A stretch of DNA of 64,000 nucleotides from Pseudomonas sp. TH15 (GCF_016651105.1 NZ_JAEKEL010000001.1:4454001-4518000), one strand, 5' to 3'; positions 1-8,869 are shown, numbered from the stretch's first letter. Notes: generated from the letters alone by a model not told the origin. Made by a program: numbers and translations.

Positions 1-489
1 GCAGCCGCAACGACCGCCGACCACACCGTATTCGATCATCACGTTCAACCGCACGCCGCGGGAGGCGAAGTACGCGCCGAGGTCAGCAACGTTGTCCGGG
101 TGATCGACCATGCAATGGAATTCGAAAGTCGGGTCCGCCAGCAAGTCAGCGATCAACGCCATGTTCGGCGTGCCTACCAGTTGGTTGGCCATCAACACCC
201 GACGCACGCCATGGGCGTAAGCGGCACGGGTCTGGGTCGCGCTGGCCAGGGTGATGCCCCAGGCGCCGGCGTCCAGTTGGCGGCGAAACAGCGCCGGGGT
301 CATGCTGGTTTTACCGTGGGGCGCCAGTTCCGCGCCGCTGTTGCTGACAAACGCCTGCATCCAGCGAATGTTGTGTTCCAGCGCTTCACGGTGCAACACC
401 AGCGCCGGCAGGCTGACGTCGCGCACCAGATGCGCGCCGGTGTGCGCAAAGCCCTTTTCTACGGCAGCAGTCGATTCGGCAGAAGACAT
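1..489 (-). CDS. DSD1-type PLP-dependent amino acid dehydratase/deaminase (partial)
   Basis: N-terminal 163 residues of an alanine-racemase-fold PLP enzyme; the stop lies beyond the left edge. The start ATG is preceded by AAGGAG. The visible part has the N-terminal pattern of the DSD1/D-threonine aldolase family, including the PHGKTSM segment whose Lys is the expected Schiff-base residue. Family members dehydrate or cleave D-serine, D-threo-3-hydroxyaspartate or D-threonine. It lies downstream, on the same strand, of an IclR regulator, RidA and an amino-acid ABC transporter. That suggests catabolism of an imported amino acid whose reactive enamine product RidA would hydrolyse. The exact substrate cannot be read from the sequence. 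Confidence 0.8.
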   Translation of the reverse strand, partial: MSSAESTAAVEKGFAHTGAHLVRDVSLPALVLHREALEHNIRWMQAFVSNSGAELAPHGKTSMTPALFRRQLDAGAWGITLASATQTRAAYAHGVRRVLMANQLVGTPNMALIADLLADPTFEFHCMVDHPDNVADLGAYFASRGVRLNVMIEYGVVGGRCGC

Positions 490-528
490 GGTCAAACTCC
501 TTACATTCGCGGCCGCAAGCAGCCGCTG

Positions 529-1293
529 TTACTCGTTGATACGCCGGGCCAGGTTGTTGGCGCTGTCGATCAGCACCCGGCGATAGTCGTTGTAATTGTT
601 CTTGGCGTCGGCCCGAGGGGCAACGATGCACAGGGTTGCAATGGCGATGCCGCTGGGGTCTTTGACCGGGGCGGCGAAGCAATGGGTAAAAGTATCGGCG
701 ACGCTATCGAAAGAGAAAAAACCATCGAGGCCAGCCTGGCGGATTTCCTGGAGAAACTGTTCCAGCGGCAGGCGTTCGCCGTTGGGCAGGATAAAGTCGT
801 CGTAGTCGATCAGGTCGATGATTGCCTGGTCGCTCAAGTGCGAGAGCAGCAGGCGTCCGGACGCGGTCCAGGGAATTGGCGCGTTTTCGCCGATGTCCGA
901 GGAAATGCGGAAATGCCGCTCGCCCTCTTTCATCAGCGCAACGGTGTACTTGCGACCATTGAGCAGGCACATCTGCGCGGTTTCGCGGGTCTGGCTGACG
1001 ATTTCCTGCAAGGCGTAATCGGCCTCACGGGTCAGGTCGAAATGGCGCAGGTGCGCCTGCCCGAGGAAGTACAGCTGGCGGCCGAGGTAAACGTGACCGT
1101 CCTTGCCCACGGTCTCGAGGATGCGCCGTTCCAACAGCGAGGCCACCAGTTCGTAGACCGTGGATTTCGGGCTGCCGATGCCGCTGGCGATTTCGTTCGG
1201 GCGCAGGGGCTGGCCGATCTCCTTGAGGAAATCGAGGATATCGAACGCCCGGTCCAGACCGCGTGCCCGGCGTTTGATGGTGTCTTCGGTCAT
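529..1293 (-). CDS. IclR family transcriptional regulator
   Basis: 254 aa. Residues about 10-70 form an IclR-type winged helix (RAFDILDFLKE, then PKSTVYELVASL as the recognition region). Residues about 80-250 match the IclR effector-binding domain, including ASGRLLLSHL and a C-terminal CIVAPRAD segment. IclR proteins bind small acids or amino-acid derivatives and usually control the adjacent catabolic operon. It sits 39 bp upstream of the DSD1-type gene and downstream of the RidA and ABC genes on the same strand, so those genes are the likely targets (inference). Confidence 0.9.
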   Translation of the reverse strand: MTEDTIKRRARGLDRAFDILDFLKEIGQPLRPNEIASGIGSPKSTVYELVASLLERRILETVGKDGHVYLGRQLYFLGQAHLRHFDLTREADYALQEIVSQTRETAQMCLLNGRKYTVALMKEGERHFRISSDIGENAPIPWTASGRLLLSHLSDQAIIDLIDYDDFILPNGERLPLEQFLQEIRQAGLDGFFSFDSVADTFTHCFAAPVKDPSGIAIATLCIVAPRADAKNNYNDYRRVLIDSANNLARRINE

Positions 1294-1360
1294 GTCATCA
1301 GGTTCCCATTCAAAGTGCCGGGAGTTTACCTAGAGTGCAGCGGCGACCGTTAGGCCGTCT

Positions 1361-1424
1361 TCGCGGGTAAACCACGCTCCCACATAGGAATGCGTTCTCC
1401 TGTGGGAGCGTGGCTTGCCCGCGA
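1361..1424. repeat. REP doublet (inverted pair)
   Basis: Two inverted copies of a Pseudomonas REP palindrome (TCGCGGGTAAACCACGCTCC against GGAGCGTGGCTTGCCCGCGA) flank a short spacer between the RidA and IclR genes. This is the same family as the elements near 5.8 kb, 60.8 kb and the 46-48 kb array. It could fold into a long hairpin that limits read-through or stabilises upstream mRNA. Confidence 0.85.
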
Positions 1425-1439
1425 TGGGTGCGACTCGGT

Positions 1440-1829
1440 TCAGGCCTTTTTCTTGTACGCGATGCAGTCAATCTCAACCTTGCAATCAACCATCATGTTC
1501 GCCTGCACGCAGGCCCGGGCCGGGGCGTGTTCGCTTTTGAAGTACTCGGAGAACACCTTGTTGAAACTCCAGAAATCCCGCGGATCTTCCAGCCACACAC
1601 CAGCGCGCACTACGTCTTCGAGGCCATAACCGGCTTCTTCGAGGATGGCGATCAGGTTTTTCATGGTCTGGTGAGTCTGCTCGACGATACCGCCCACAAT
1701 AATTTCGCCATCCAGCGCCGGCACCTGGCCGGACACATGCAGCCAGCCATCGGCTTCAACGGCTCGGGCGAAAGGACGAGGCTGGCCGCCACCGGCGCTG
1801 CTACCGGTGCCGTAACGAGTAATGCTCAT
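1440..1829 (-). CDS. RidA family enamine/imine deaminase
   Basis: 129 aa, the usual size of a YjgF/YER057c/UK114 subunit. Visible family features are the N-terminal ARAVEADGWLHVSGQVP strand, the central QTMKNLIAILEEAGYGLEDVV helix region and the C-terminal KVEIDCIAY strand. RidA proteins are cytosolic trimers that hydrolyse reactive 2-aminoacrylate-like enamines released by PLP dehydratases. This matches the PLP enzyme at the left edge. AGGAG lies 8 bases before the ATG. The gene follows the ABC ATPase by 24 bp, so it probably belongs to the same transcript. Confidence 0.9.
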   Translation of the reverse strand: MSITRYGTGSSAGGGQPRPFARAVEADGWLHVSGQVPALDGEIIVGGIVEQTHQTMKNLIAILEEAGYGLEDVVRAGVWLEDPRDFWSFNKVFSEYFKSEHAPARACVQANMMVDCKVEIDCIAYKKKA

Positions 1830-1853
1830 GAGTGTTTCTCCTGATTAATAGGG

Positions 1854-2645
1854 TTAAAAACGAGTGTTCTTGAGAAATTCCGCCAAACGCGGCGATTTCG
1901 GGCGCTCGAACAAGTCCTTGGGTGGCCCCTGCTCTTCGATTCGCCCTTGGTTCATGAAGACGATTTTGTCCGAGACTTCGAAGGCAAAACGCATTTCGTG
2001 GGTCACCAGCAGCATGGTCATGCCTTCATCGGCCAGGCCCTTGATCACGTTCAGCACTTCGCCGACCAGTTCCGGGTCGAGGGCCGAGGTGACTTCGTCG
2101 AACAGCATCAGGCTCGGGTTCATCGCAATCGCCCGGGCAATCGCCACCCGCTGTTGCTGACCGCCGGACAACTGGCCGGGATAGTGATCACGGCGTTCGT
2201 ACAAGCCAACCCGCTCCAGCCATTTCTCGGCCAGCGCCACGGCTTCGTCCTTGTGCAGCTTTTTGACCTTGAGCAAACCGAGGGTGACGTTCTGCAACGC
2301 GGTCAGGTGCGGGAACAGGTTGAACTGCTGGAACGCCATGCCGGTCATCGCGCGATGGCGGGCAATGACTTTTTCCGCGTGGCGTACACGTTTGCCGTTG
2401 ACCTCGTCATAACCGATGGATTCGCCATCGAGCAGGATCTGCCCGCCCTGGAATTCTTCGAGCATGTTCACGCAACGCAGCAGCGTGGTCTTGCCCGAGC
2501 CGCTGGAACCGATCAGCGTGACCACGTTGCCGCGCTGCATGCTAAGGTCGACGCCCTTGAGCACTTCAAGCTTGCCGTATTGTTTGTGCAAGCCGCGAAT
2601 GTCCAGCAGGGCCTGGCCGTTTTGTGCAGTAGAAGTCTGAGTCAT
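1854..2645 (-). CDS. Polar amino acid ABC transporter, ATP-binding protein
   Basis: 263 aa. Contains Walker A (GSSGSGKTT), Q-loop region (GMAFQQFNLFPHLT), ABC signature (LSGGQQQRVAIARA), Walker B (LMLFDEVTSALD) and H-loop (LLVTHEM). It resembles GlnQ/HisP-class ATPases that energise import of polar amino acids. Its start overlaps the stop of the upstream permease by 4 bp (ATGA), indicating translational coupling. It forms one importer with the two permeases and the binding protein upstream. Confidence 0.93.
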   Translation of the reverse strand: MTQTSTAQNGQALLDIRGLHKQYGKLEVLKGVDLSMQRGNVVTLIGSSGSGKTTLLRCVNMLEEFQGGQILLDGESIGYDEVNGKRVRHAEKVIARHRAMTGMAFQQFNLFPHLTALQNVTLGLLKVKKLHKDEAVALAEKWLERVGLYERRDHYPGQLSGGQQQRVAIARAIAMNPSLMLFDEVTSALDPELVGEVLNVIKGLADEGMTMLLVTHEMRFAFEVSDKIVFMNQGRIEEQGPPKDLFERPKSPRLAEFLKNTRF

Positions 2646-3304
2646 GGCAAAGCCACCCGCTTTTCAATGTGCCGGCCGAGTAATTCGATGGCGTAGTTGA
2701 TGACGAAAAAAAGGAAACCGGCGAACAGGTAGAACTCGAGGGTCATGAAGGTCCGGGCGATGATCTGTTGCGTGCTGAGCAGCAACTCGGCCACGCCGAT
2801 CACCGACAGCAAGGTCGAAGCCTTGACGATCTCGGTGGACGAATTGACCCAGGTCGGCAGGATCTGCCGCAACGCCTGAGGCAACAGCACATAACCCAGC
2901 GATTGATAAAACGTCAGGCCAATCGCCTTGCTCGCTTCCATCTGCCCGCGAGGTAACGCTTGCAGCGCACCGCGCACGATCTCGGCGACGTGGGAGCCGC
3001 AAAACAACGTCAGCCCCAAGGCACCGGCCTGAAACGCACTGATCTGCCAGCCGAGCGCCGGCGCCATATAGAAGCAGGCCAGCACCAGCACAAACACCGG
3101 CGTGCCGCGAATCAGATCGACGTAGAAACGGAACGGCGCGCGCATCCAGACATTGCCGTACGTCAGCACCAGACCGGCAACAATGCCGATCATCGTGCCC
3201 AGCAAAATCGCCAGGGCCGAGCACTGCACCGTGACCAGAAAGCCCTGCCAAAGCACTTCCCGCGCCACCCACAACTCATGCAACCAACTAGGGGATTCGT
3301 ACAT
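2642..3304 (-). CDS. Amino acid ABC transporter permease (HisM/GlnP type) 2
   Basis: 220 aa inner-membrane protein of the binding-protein-dependent permease family. It has about five hydrophobic segments and the cytoplasmic EAA-type loop (ALPRGQMEASKAIGLTFYQS) that docks on the ATPase. It starts 9 bp after the preceding permease gene stops and overlaps the ATPase gene by 4 bp. It should form a heterodimeric channel with the neighbouring permease. The substrate is probably a polar amino acid or a derivative, inferred from the family and the linked PLP enzyme. Confidence 0.9.
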   Translation of the reverse strand: MYESPSWLHELWVAREVLWQGFLVTVQCSALAILLGTMIGIVAGLVLTYGNVWMRAPFRFYVDLIRGTPVFVLVLACFYMAPALGWQISAFQAGALGLTLFCGSHVAEIVRGALQALPRGQMEASKAIGLTFYQSLGYVLLPQALRQILPTWVNSSTEIVKASTLLSVIGVAELLLSTQQIIARTFMTLEFYLFAGFLFFVINYAIELLGRHIEKRVALP

Positions 3305-3313
3305 GGGAGGCTC

Positions 3314-3976
3314 CTATCGGCGGATCGCCAGACGCTGCTCGAGGTAACGCAGGATCATGGCAATGAGGTAACAGGCCGCAACATAGAGCGCTGTGGTCAC
3401 CATCCAGGTTTCAATCACCCGGTAGCTCTCGACATTGATCTTGCGCGCGTAATAGGTCAGCTCAGGCACCGCAATTGCGGCCGCCAGCGAGGTGTCCTTG
3501 AACAGCGAAATGAAGTTGTTCGACAGCGCCGGCAGCACGTTGCGCAGCATCACCGGCACAGTGACGTAGGCCTTGACCTGCCACTCGCCGAGCCCGATGG
3601 CCAACCCGGCTTCACGCTGGCCCTTGGGAATGCTCAACAGCCCGCCACGGAACACTTCGGTCAGGTAAGCCCCGGCATACAGCGACAGGGTGATGATGAA
3701 CGAAGGGATCTTGTCCAGCCGAATGCCCAGGCTCGGCAACGCGAAGTAGATCAACAGAATCAACACCAGAATCGGCGTGTTACGGATCACCGTCACGTAC
3801 ACCGACGCCAGCACCCGCAACGCGCGATGCTTGGATAACAAAGCAAACGCCATCAGCAGGCCGATCACGCAGCCGATGGCGATCGACACCAGCGCCAGCT
3901 CAAGGCCCAGACCGAGCCCCGCTAGCAAACTGGGGAAATCGCGCCACACGGCGGCAAAGTTCAACTGATAGTTCAT
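3314..3976 (-). CDS. Amino acid ABC transporter permease (HisM/GlnP type) 1
   Basis: 220 aa inner-membrane permease with the same fold as its downstream neighbour. The EAA-type loop reads LLSIPKGQREAGLAIGLGEW, and the N-terminal half carries the typical IRNTPILVLILLIYFALP stretch of polar amino-acid permeases. It lies 176 bp downstream of the binding-protein gene; that gap holds a repeat-like sequence. It is part of the four-gene importer. Confidence 0.9.
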   Translation of the reverse strand: MNYQLNFAAVWRDFPSLLAGLGLGLELALVSIAIGCVIGLLMAFALLSKHRALRVLASVYVTVIRNTPILVLILLIYFALPSLGIRLDKIPSFIITLSLYAGAYLTEVFRGGLLSIPKGQREAGLAIGLGEWQVKAYVTVPVMLRNVLPALSNNFISLFKDTSLAAAIAVPELTYYARKINVESYRVIETWMVTTALYVAACYLIAMILRYLEQRLAIRR

Positions 3977-4023
3977 GGTCAGCAGTACCTTGAACGGGGC
4001 GCCTTCATAGCCGCCCCGCTCAT

Positions 4024-4150
4024 CATTTTAGAAATGGAAACGTCGCGAGCGAAGGAAAGACAAGGCGAAAACAGGCGAGAAAGCGGAGTTGGCTTTAGCC
4101 AATGAGCATTTCGAGGCTGTTTTCAACGCAGTATTTTCGAGCGCAGCAGT
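4024..4150 (-). repeat. Candidate dispersed intergenic repeat of Pseudomonas
   Basis: The gap between the binding-protein gene and its first permease is filled by a sequence that is open on the minus strand but reads as low-complexity basic peptide. I recall very similar sequence recurring in intergenic regions of other pseudomonads, so I treat it as a dispersed noncoding repeat and not a gene. There is no second copy in this window to confirm that. Confidence 0.35.
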
Positions 4151-4152
4151 TT

Positions 4153-5001
4153 TCATTTGAATTCGACGGGGAAACCGATGGCTGGGGTAGGCAGATCGAC
4201 ACCGAACCATTGTTTGAACGACGCCGCGTAAGTCGGAAACTCGACGCCGGTCATCGCTTCATGCAGCACCGTGTTGACGAAGTTCAGCCAATCCTGATCG
4301 CCACGTTTAACGGCGCAGGCGTAGGTTTGCGGGCTCCAGGCGTAGGTCGGGCTGCGATAGCGGCCAGGGTTCTGCACCATCAGGTATTTGACCGACGACT
4401 GATCGGTGGCGGCGGCATCGGCACGACCAGAGTTCACGGCTTGATACATCAAGTCGACGCTGTCGTACTGGTCGACCTTGGCTTTGGGCAGCGCCTGATG
4501 CACCAGCTCTTCGGCGTACACGTTTTGCAGCACCGCCACGGTCACGCTGTCGCCAGCCGCTTGCAGGTCTTCGATTTCTTTGTACTTGCTGTTGTTGGGT
4601 AACAGCAGGCCGACGCCTTCGCGGTAGTACGGCAGGGTGAATGCAACCTGCTGCGCACGGCTGGCGGTAACGGTAATGAACTGGCAACTGATGTCGACTT
4701 TGTCCGTCAGCAGGTTCGGAATCCGCGCATCGGACGACTGCACCACGTACTCAACCTTGCTCGGATCGTTGAACAAACCCTTGGCAATCATGTGCCCGAT
4801 ATCGATATCAAAACCCTGCAACTTGCCGTCCGCCCCCTGGAAGTGCCACGGCGCGTTGGTACTCCCCGTACCCACAATCAATTTCCCACGGGTCAGCACG
4901 CTATCGAGCTTGCTGTCCGCTGCCTGGGCAACACCCACGGCAGCGGCCGAAGCCGCGAGAATCAAAACACACGCTTTGAACAAGGAAGGTCGGCGATGCA
5001 T
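4153..5001 (-). CDS. Periplasmic amino acid-binding protein of the ABC importer
   Basis: 282 aa family 3 solute-binding protein. The chosen start gives a clear Sec signal peptide (about residues 1-30, ending VGVAQA before ADSK), and TGGAG lies upstream. A longer reading extends to 5262 but would place the signal internally. SBP_bac_3 features follow: LTRGKLIVGTGSTNAPWHF, LQGFDIDIGHMIAKGLF, then VEYVVQSSDARIPNLLTDKVDI. It captures the substrate in the periplasm for the two permeases and ATPase downstream. Its position suggests it is first in the operon, with the promoter in the 5002-5345 gap. Confidence 0.92.
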   Translation of the reverse strand: MHRRPSLFKACVLILAASAAAVGVAQAADSKLDSVLTRGKLIVGTGSTNAPWHFQGADGKLQGFDIDIGHMIAKGLFNDPSKVEYVVQSSDARIPNLLTDKVDISCQFITVTASRAQQVAFTLPYYREGVGLLLPNNSKYKEIEDLQAAGDSVTVAVLQNVYAEELVHQALPKAKVDQYDSVDLMYQAVNSGRADAAATDQSSVKYLMVQNPGRYRSPTYAWSPQTYACAVKRGDQDWLNFVNTVLHEAMTGVEFPTYAASFKQWFGVDLPTPAIGFPVEFK

Positions 5002-5345
5002 GGCAAGCACTCCAGATGATATGTATTCCGCTATACCGGAAGTAGGTATGTAACAACGGAATAGACAGCAGAAAGTGTGCCACAGGATCCGCAAGGGATC
5101 TGCAAGGAATTGAAATGTTTTTTGAATCAAGGGGATGCGTGTGGTGGGGAAGAAGGTGTTGATCAGGGCGCTGAACGGATGCGCTACCGATGGCCACACT
5201 CTGCGGGTATTGGGGCCACATTTCAGTGCGGCCGCATCAGCAAAGCGCGTTTTTCTTAACACGCACCTGTCAACTCTGACAGTAGAAGGACAGCTGCTGC
5301 TGGTTTACCGTCGACGGCACACAAAAGCTATGACCGGAGGTTGCC
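5002..5345. other. Divergent intergenic region
   Basis: 344 bp separate the minus-strand ABC operon from the plus-strand thioredoxin-like gene. No credible gene is present. It must hold both promoters. A short perfect palindrome at 5267-5282 is listed separately. GGAGG ends 4 bases before the thioredoxin-like start. Confidence 0.6.
5267..5282. promoter_or_regulatory. Palindrome CTGTCA-N4-TGACAG upstream of the thioredoxin-like gene
   Basis: A perfect 6-bp inverted repeat with a 4-bp spacer, 63 bp upstream of the thioredoxin-like start. The geometry suits a dimeric regulator such as a GntR or TetR protein. No regulator can be assigned from sequence alone. Confidence 0.35.
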
Positions 5346-5774
5346 ATGAGTTCGACAACTCAACGTTCAGATCTACCCTCCCTCTACCGCAAAGCCCTGA
5401 AAACCTGGCGCCCGGTAATCCTGTATTTCGGCAATCAGCACTGCCCTGCGTGCGAAGAGGCCGGGCCGATTTTTCGCGGGATCGCCGAGCCGTATCGGCA
5501 GCGGGCGGACATCTACATGTTGAACACCAGCGAATCGCCGCGGCACCCGAATGTCACCGGGACGCCGACTGTGTTGTTTTACAAGGATGGGAGACTGCTG
5601 AAAAAGCTTAAAGGGATTGGTACTGAAGAAACCCTGGCGGTGGATTTTGTCCGACACATCGGCAGAACCAAGGCCCCCAGCACTCATTTGAAACCACGGC
5701 ATGATCTGCCGTGGTTGCGCCGAACGTTGAGCGGGCTCTGCACAATCACGCGCGCGCATCGTCGGCTGATTTGA
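5346..5774 (+). CDS. Thioredoxin-fold family protein
   Basis: 142 aa, cytosolic (no signal peptide). The active-site segment reads YFGNQHCPACEEAGP, a CPAC redox motif in place of the CGPC of classical thioredoxin. The cis-Pro region is TGTPTVLFYKDG, as expected for the fold. Residues after about 110 are basic and not thioredoxin-like. A likely role is thiol-disulfide exchange on an unknown partner. It is a single gene flanked by the divergent ABC operon and a REP pair. Confidence 0.85.
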   Translation: MSSTTQRSDLPSLYRKALKTWRPVILYFGNQHCPACEEAGPIFRGIAEPYRQRADIYMLNTSESPRHPNVTGTPTVLFYKDGRLLKKLKGIGTEETLAVDFVRHIGRTKAPSTHLKPRHDLPWLRRTLSGLCTITRAHRRLI

Positions 5775-5818
5775 GGCAATACATTTCCCGTCATCGTTGC
5801 GGCGTCTGAAAAATCGCT

Positions 5819-5910
5819 TTCGCGGGCAAGCCCGCTCCCACAGGGGTCAGCGTCGTTGACAAATTTCGTGTACGACGCGGACAGTGTGGGAGCGGGCTTG
5901 CCCGCGAAGG
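5819..5910. repeat. REP doublet
   Basis: An inverted pair of the GCGGGCTTGCCCGCGA-type REP palindrome, with arms at 5821-5844 and 5885-5909, between the convergent thioredoxin-like and TerC-family genes. It can form a long hairpin and may act as a bidirectional transcription barrier. Confidence 0.9.
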
Positions 5911-5939
5911 GGCTGGCACTGTCAGCGCCAGCCCTGGAT

Positions 5940-7499
5940 TTACGCGGCCTCACGCACCAGCAACACCCGCGTCACTCGCCGTTCTTCAACAGCTTTGACG
6001 GTCATTTGCCAGCCTGCATATTCCAGACGATCACCCACCATCGGCAGCCGATCCAGCAAGCTCATCACCAGGCCGGCCAGCGTTTGATAGTCCTCGGTCG
6101 GCTCTGCACCAAACCCGGTGCGCTGGCGCACGCGCATCAGGTTCAATGCTCCGCTGACCATGAACCCACCCTGCTCCTCGACCACGTCCGGGCCTTCGAC
6201 TTCACTGGCGTCGGGCAGCTCGCCGGCAATCGACTCCAGAATGTCGGTCATGGTCAATACGCCGACAAAATCGCCAAACTCATTGACCACAAACGCGATG
6301 TGCGTCGATGCCGCACGCATCTGTTCCAAAGCATTAAGGATCGAATAACTGTCCAGCAAGTTGATTGTTTTGCGCGCTAGGTCTTCGAGGTCGGGCTCGT
6401 TGCCGCCCAGGTATTCCTTCAACAGTTCCTTTTTGTGCACGAAGCCCAGCGGCTCATCCACCGCGCCGTCGCGAATCAGCGGCAGGCGCGAGTAGGACGA
6501 ATGCATCAGCTGTGTACGAATGGTCTCGGCATCGTCAGATAAATCGATGTGGTCGACATCGGCCCGCACGGTCATCAAGGTGCGAATTGGCCGCTCGGCC
6601 AATTGCAGCACGCCACTGATCATCACCCGCTCGCGCCGGTCGAACAGCACTTCACTCGGCGCTGCACCGTTATCCAGCAAGTCGGCAATTTCCTCGCCAA
6701 CCTCTTCCGCCGCCAAGGTGCGACCACCCAGCAAACGCATCACCGCATGGGCGGTACGTTCGCGCACCGGTCGCAGGCCCTGCAGGGAGCGTTTGCGCCG
6801 GGCCCGGGCGATCTGGTTGAACACTTCGATCAGGATCGAGAAGCCGATGGCCGCATACAGGTAGCCCTTGGGAATGTGGAACCCCAGGCCCTCGGCGGTC
6901 AGGGCGAAGCCGATCATCATCAAGAAGCCCAGACAGAGCATGATCACCGTCGGGTGTTCGTTGACGAATCGGGTCAGCGGCTTGCTGGCGACGATCATCA
7001 GGCCGATGGAAATAATCACCGCGATCATCATCACCGCCAGTTCATCGACCATGCCCACGGCGGTAATCACCGCATCGAGGGAGAACACCGCATCGAGCAC
7101 CACGATCTGCGCCACGATCGGCCAGAACATCGCATAAGCGCTGTTGCTGGCGCGCTGGCCGATATGACCTTCGAGCCGTTCATGCAATTCCATGGTGGCC
7201 TTGAACAACAGGAACACACCGCCGAACAGCATGATCAGGTCTCGGCCCGAGAAGCTCTTGTCGAACACCTCGAACAGCGGCTGAGTCAGGGTCACCAGCC
7301 AGGAAATACTCGCCAGCAAGCCAAGGCGCATCAGCAGCGCGAGGGACAAACCGATGATCCGCGCACGGTCACGCTGCTCCGGCGGCAACTTGTCCGCCAG
7401 GATCGCAATAAACACCAGGTTGTCGATGCCCAGCACCAGTTCCAGCACGATCAAGGTCAACAGGCCCAGCCACGCGGTGGGGTCAGCTATCCATTCCAT
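5940..7499 (-). CDS. TerC family integral membrane protein with CBS pair and CorC/HlyC domain
   Basis: 519 aa. Residues about 1-240 form a TerC-like membrane domain of roughly seven helices, including LELVLGIDNLVFIAIL and the second acidic motif LDAVFSLDAVITAVGM. Residues about 300-420 are a CBS pair (HKKELLKEYLG, then FGDFVGVLTMTDILE). The last 80 residues are a CorC/HlyC transporter-associated domain. The architecture matches E. coli YegH/YoaE. The family is linked to metal ion export or homeostasis, but the substrate is not established. Confidence 0.9.
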   Translation of the reverse strand: MEWIADPTAWLGLLTLIVLELVLGIDNLVFIAILADKLPPEQRDRARIIGLSLALLMRLGLLASISWLVTLTQPLFEVFDKSFSGRDLIMLFGGVFLLFKATMELHERLEGHIGQRASNSAYAMFWPIVAQIVVLDAVFSLDAVITAVGMVDELAVMMIAVIISIGLMIVASKPLTRFVNEHPTVIMLCLGFLMMIGFALTAEGLGFHIPKGYLYAAIGFSILIEVFNQIARARRKRSLQGLRPVRERTAHAVMRLLGGRTLAAEEVGEEIADLLDNGAAPSEVLFDRRERVMISGVLQLAERPIRTLMTVRADVDHIDLSDDAETIRTQLMHSSYSRLPLIRDGAVDEPLGFVHKKELLKEYLGGNEPDLEDLARKTINLLDSYSILNALEQMRAASTHIAFVVNEFGDFVGVLTMTDILESIAGELPDASEVEGPDVVEEQGGFMVSGALNLMRVRQRTGFGAEPTEDYQTLAGLVMSLLDRLPMVGDRLEYAGWQMTVKAVEERRVTRVLLVREAA

Positions 7500-7829
7500 A
7501 AAATTATCTCGATCTCTTCAGCGAATTCAGAATGCCGGGCACGGCAAAGTGCGGCGCGAGGGCCGTTGGGCTGCGATGAAAAAGATAGACTGGAATCGGA
7601 AAACCGGGTGTTTGGCGTGCGTCAGGGTTGCGCGCAGGCGCGAGATGAAGGGCTGACTGGGAGGCTCCGAGAGGGTGTTCATGCAGGTCCTGAAAGGAAA
7701 AAGGACTTGGAGCGTACAGGCTGTAGCGAAAAGCCCTGCACGCGCAATTATTTCAAAGTTTGTAGGACAAATCCGAGGTCTGATCCGCTGTCGTCGCAGC
7801 GACGGCAGCAGATCCCGGGCTCGCAATAC
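7500..7829. other. Intergenic region, no gene seen
   Basis: 330 bp between two minus-strand genes. Open frames here lack family features or ribosome-binding sites. A perfect inverted repeat (CGTCGCTGCGACG on the minus strand, about 7790-7806) could form a hairpin. It lacks a T-run, so I do not call it a terminator. Confidence 0.4.
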
Positions 7830-8869
7830 TCAAAGACCCGCCAGACTTCTCAACTGCGCCAGTGTTTCCACGTCCAGCAGAATGCCGTGCTGCAACGATT
7901 TTTCCCGCTGCAAATGCCGGCGATCACCCGGCAGGCGCTTAAGGCCAACACCGTGCATTTGCCGCACCAGTTCATGACTGCGCTCAGCGAAACTCTGCCC
8001 GGCGGCCTTGTCCGGATCGATCACGATCAATAGCTGACCGGTCCAGGGCGTCTTCGCCCCCGGGTGGTTCTTCCAGTCAAACTCGAAGGAAAAATTACCG
8101 CCGGTCAACGCCGCTGCGAGCAATTCCACCATCATCGACAGGGCCGAACCCTTGTGGCCGCCAAACGGCAGCAGCGCGCCACCTTCAAGAATGGCTTTCG
8201 GATCCTGAGTCGGCTGCCCGAGACTGTCGACCCCCATCCCAGGTGGCAAACGCTCCCCTTGCGCGCCGCGATCTGCACGTCACCGTGGGCGATGGCGCTG
8301 GTGGCCAGATCGAAAACGATCGGCGCTGCACCTGCACGTGGCGCCGCGAAGGCGATGGGGTTAGTGCCGAACAGCGGCCGGTCGGCGCCATGCGGCACGA
8401 CGCACGTCATGCTGTTGACCACACTCAGAGCCACCAGACCTTCTTCGGCGAAAGGCTCGACGTCCGGCCACAACGCCGCGAAATGATGCGAATTGCGAAT
8501 CGCCAGAACAGCGATTCCGGCACTGCGGGCCTTCTCCACCAACAACCTGCGTGCCGCCTCCAGCGCTGGCTGAGCGAAACCGTTGCCGGCATCAACCCGC
8601 ACAAACCCCGAGGCGACGTCCTCGACCTGCGGCACGGCTTGGCCGTCGACCCAGCCACTGTTGAGGGTCGACACATAACCGGGAATGCGAAACACGCCAT
8701 GGCTGTGGGCACCGTCTCGCTCGGCATTGGCGCAGTTGGCTGCGAGGGATCGTGCAACGGCGGCGGATGTGCCGTGGCGCAGGAAAATCGTTTCAAGCAA
8801 TTGCGTCAACGCCTCAAGCGACAGCGTTGACGAGGCAGCAGCAGACAGGTGATCGGATGGCGCAGACAT
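7830..8869 (-). pseudogene. Ldh family (malate/L-lactate/ureidoglycolate dehydrogenase type) oxidoreductase, frameshifted
   Basis: The intact product would be about 346 aa. The N-terminal part (SLEALTQLLETIFLRHGTSAA, GAHSHGVFRIPGY, then FGTNPIAFAAPR) runs to about 8258. The C-terminal part (DPKAILEGGALLPFGGHKGSA onward) continues in another frame. Adding one base to the C4 run at 8255-8258 restores AARKGERLPPGMGVDSLG. Family members use NAD(P) to reduce or oxidise 2-oxo/2-hydroxy acids or cyclic imines. The start at 8869 follows a GGAG site. It may be an assembly under-call and not a true pseudogene. Confidence 0.85.

Noticed and set aside
100..1353. 417-aa plus-strand ORF across the left edge
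   Set aside because: It is antisense to the DSD1-type and IclR genes, whose products have clear family motifs. It is a shadow of GC-rich codon bias.
4153..5262. Extended start of the amino-acid-binding protein
   Set aside because: The extra 87 residues would precede a normal Sec signal peptide. The ATG at 5001 has its own ribosome site.
7527..7826. Minus-strand ORF upstream of the TerC-family gene
   Set aside because: It has low-complexity basic composition, no family features and no ribosome site. The region is treated as intergenic.
7500..7829. Manganese riboswitch (yybP-ykoY type) before the TerC-family gene
   Set aside because: Some TerC genes have one, but I could not find the conserved stem-loop elements, and this protein is of the YegH type.
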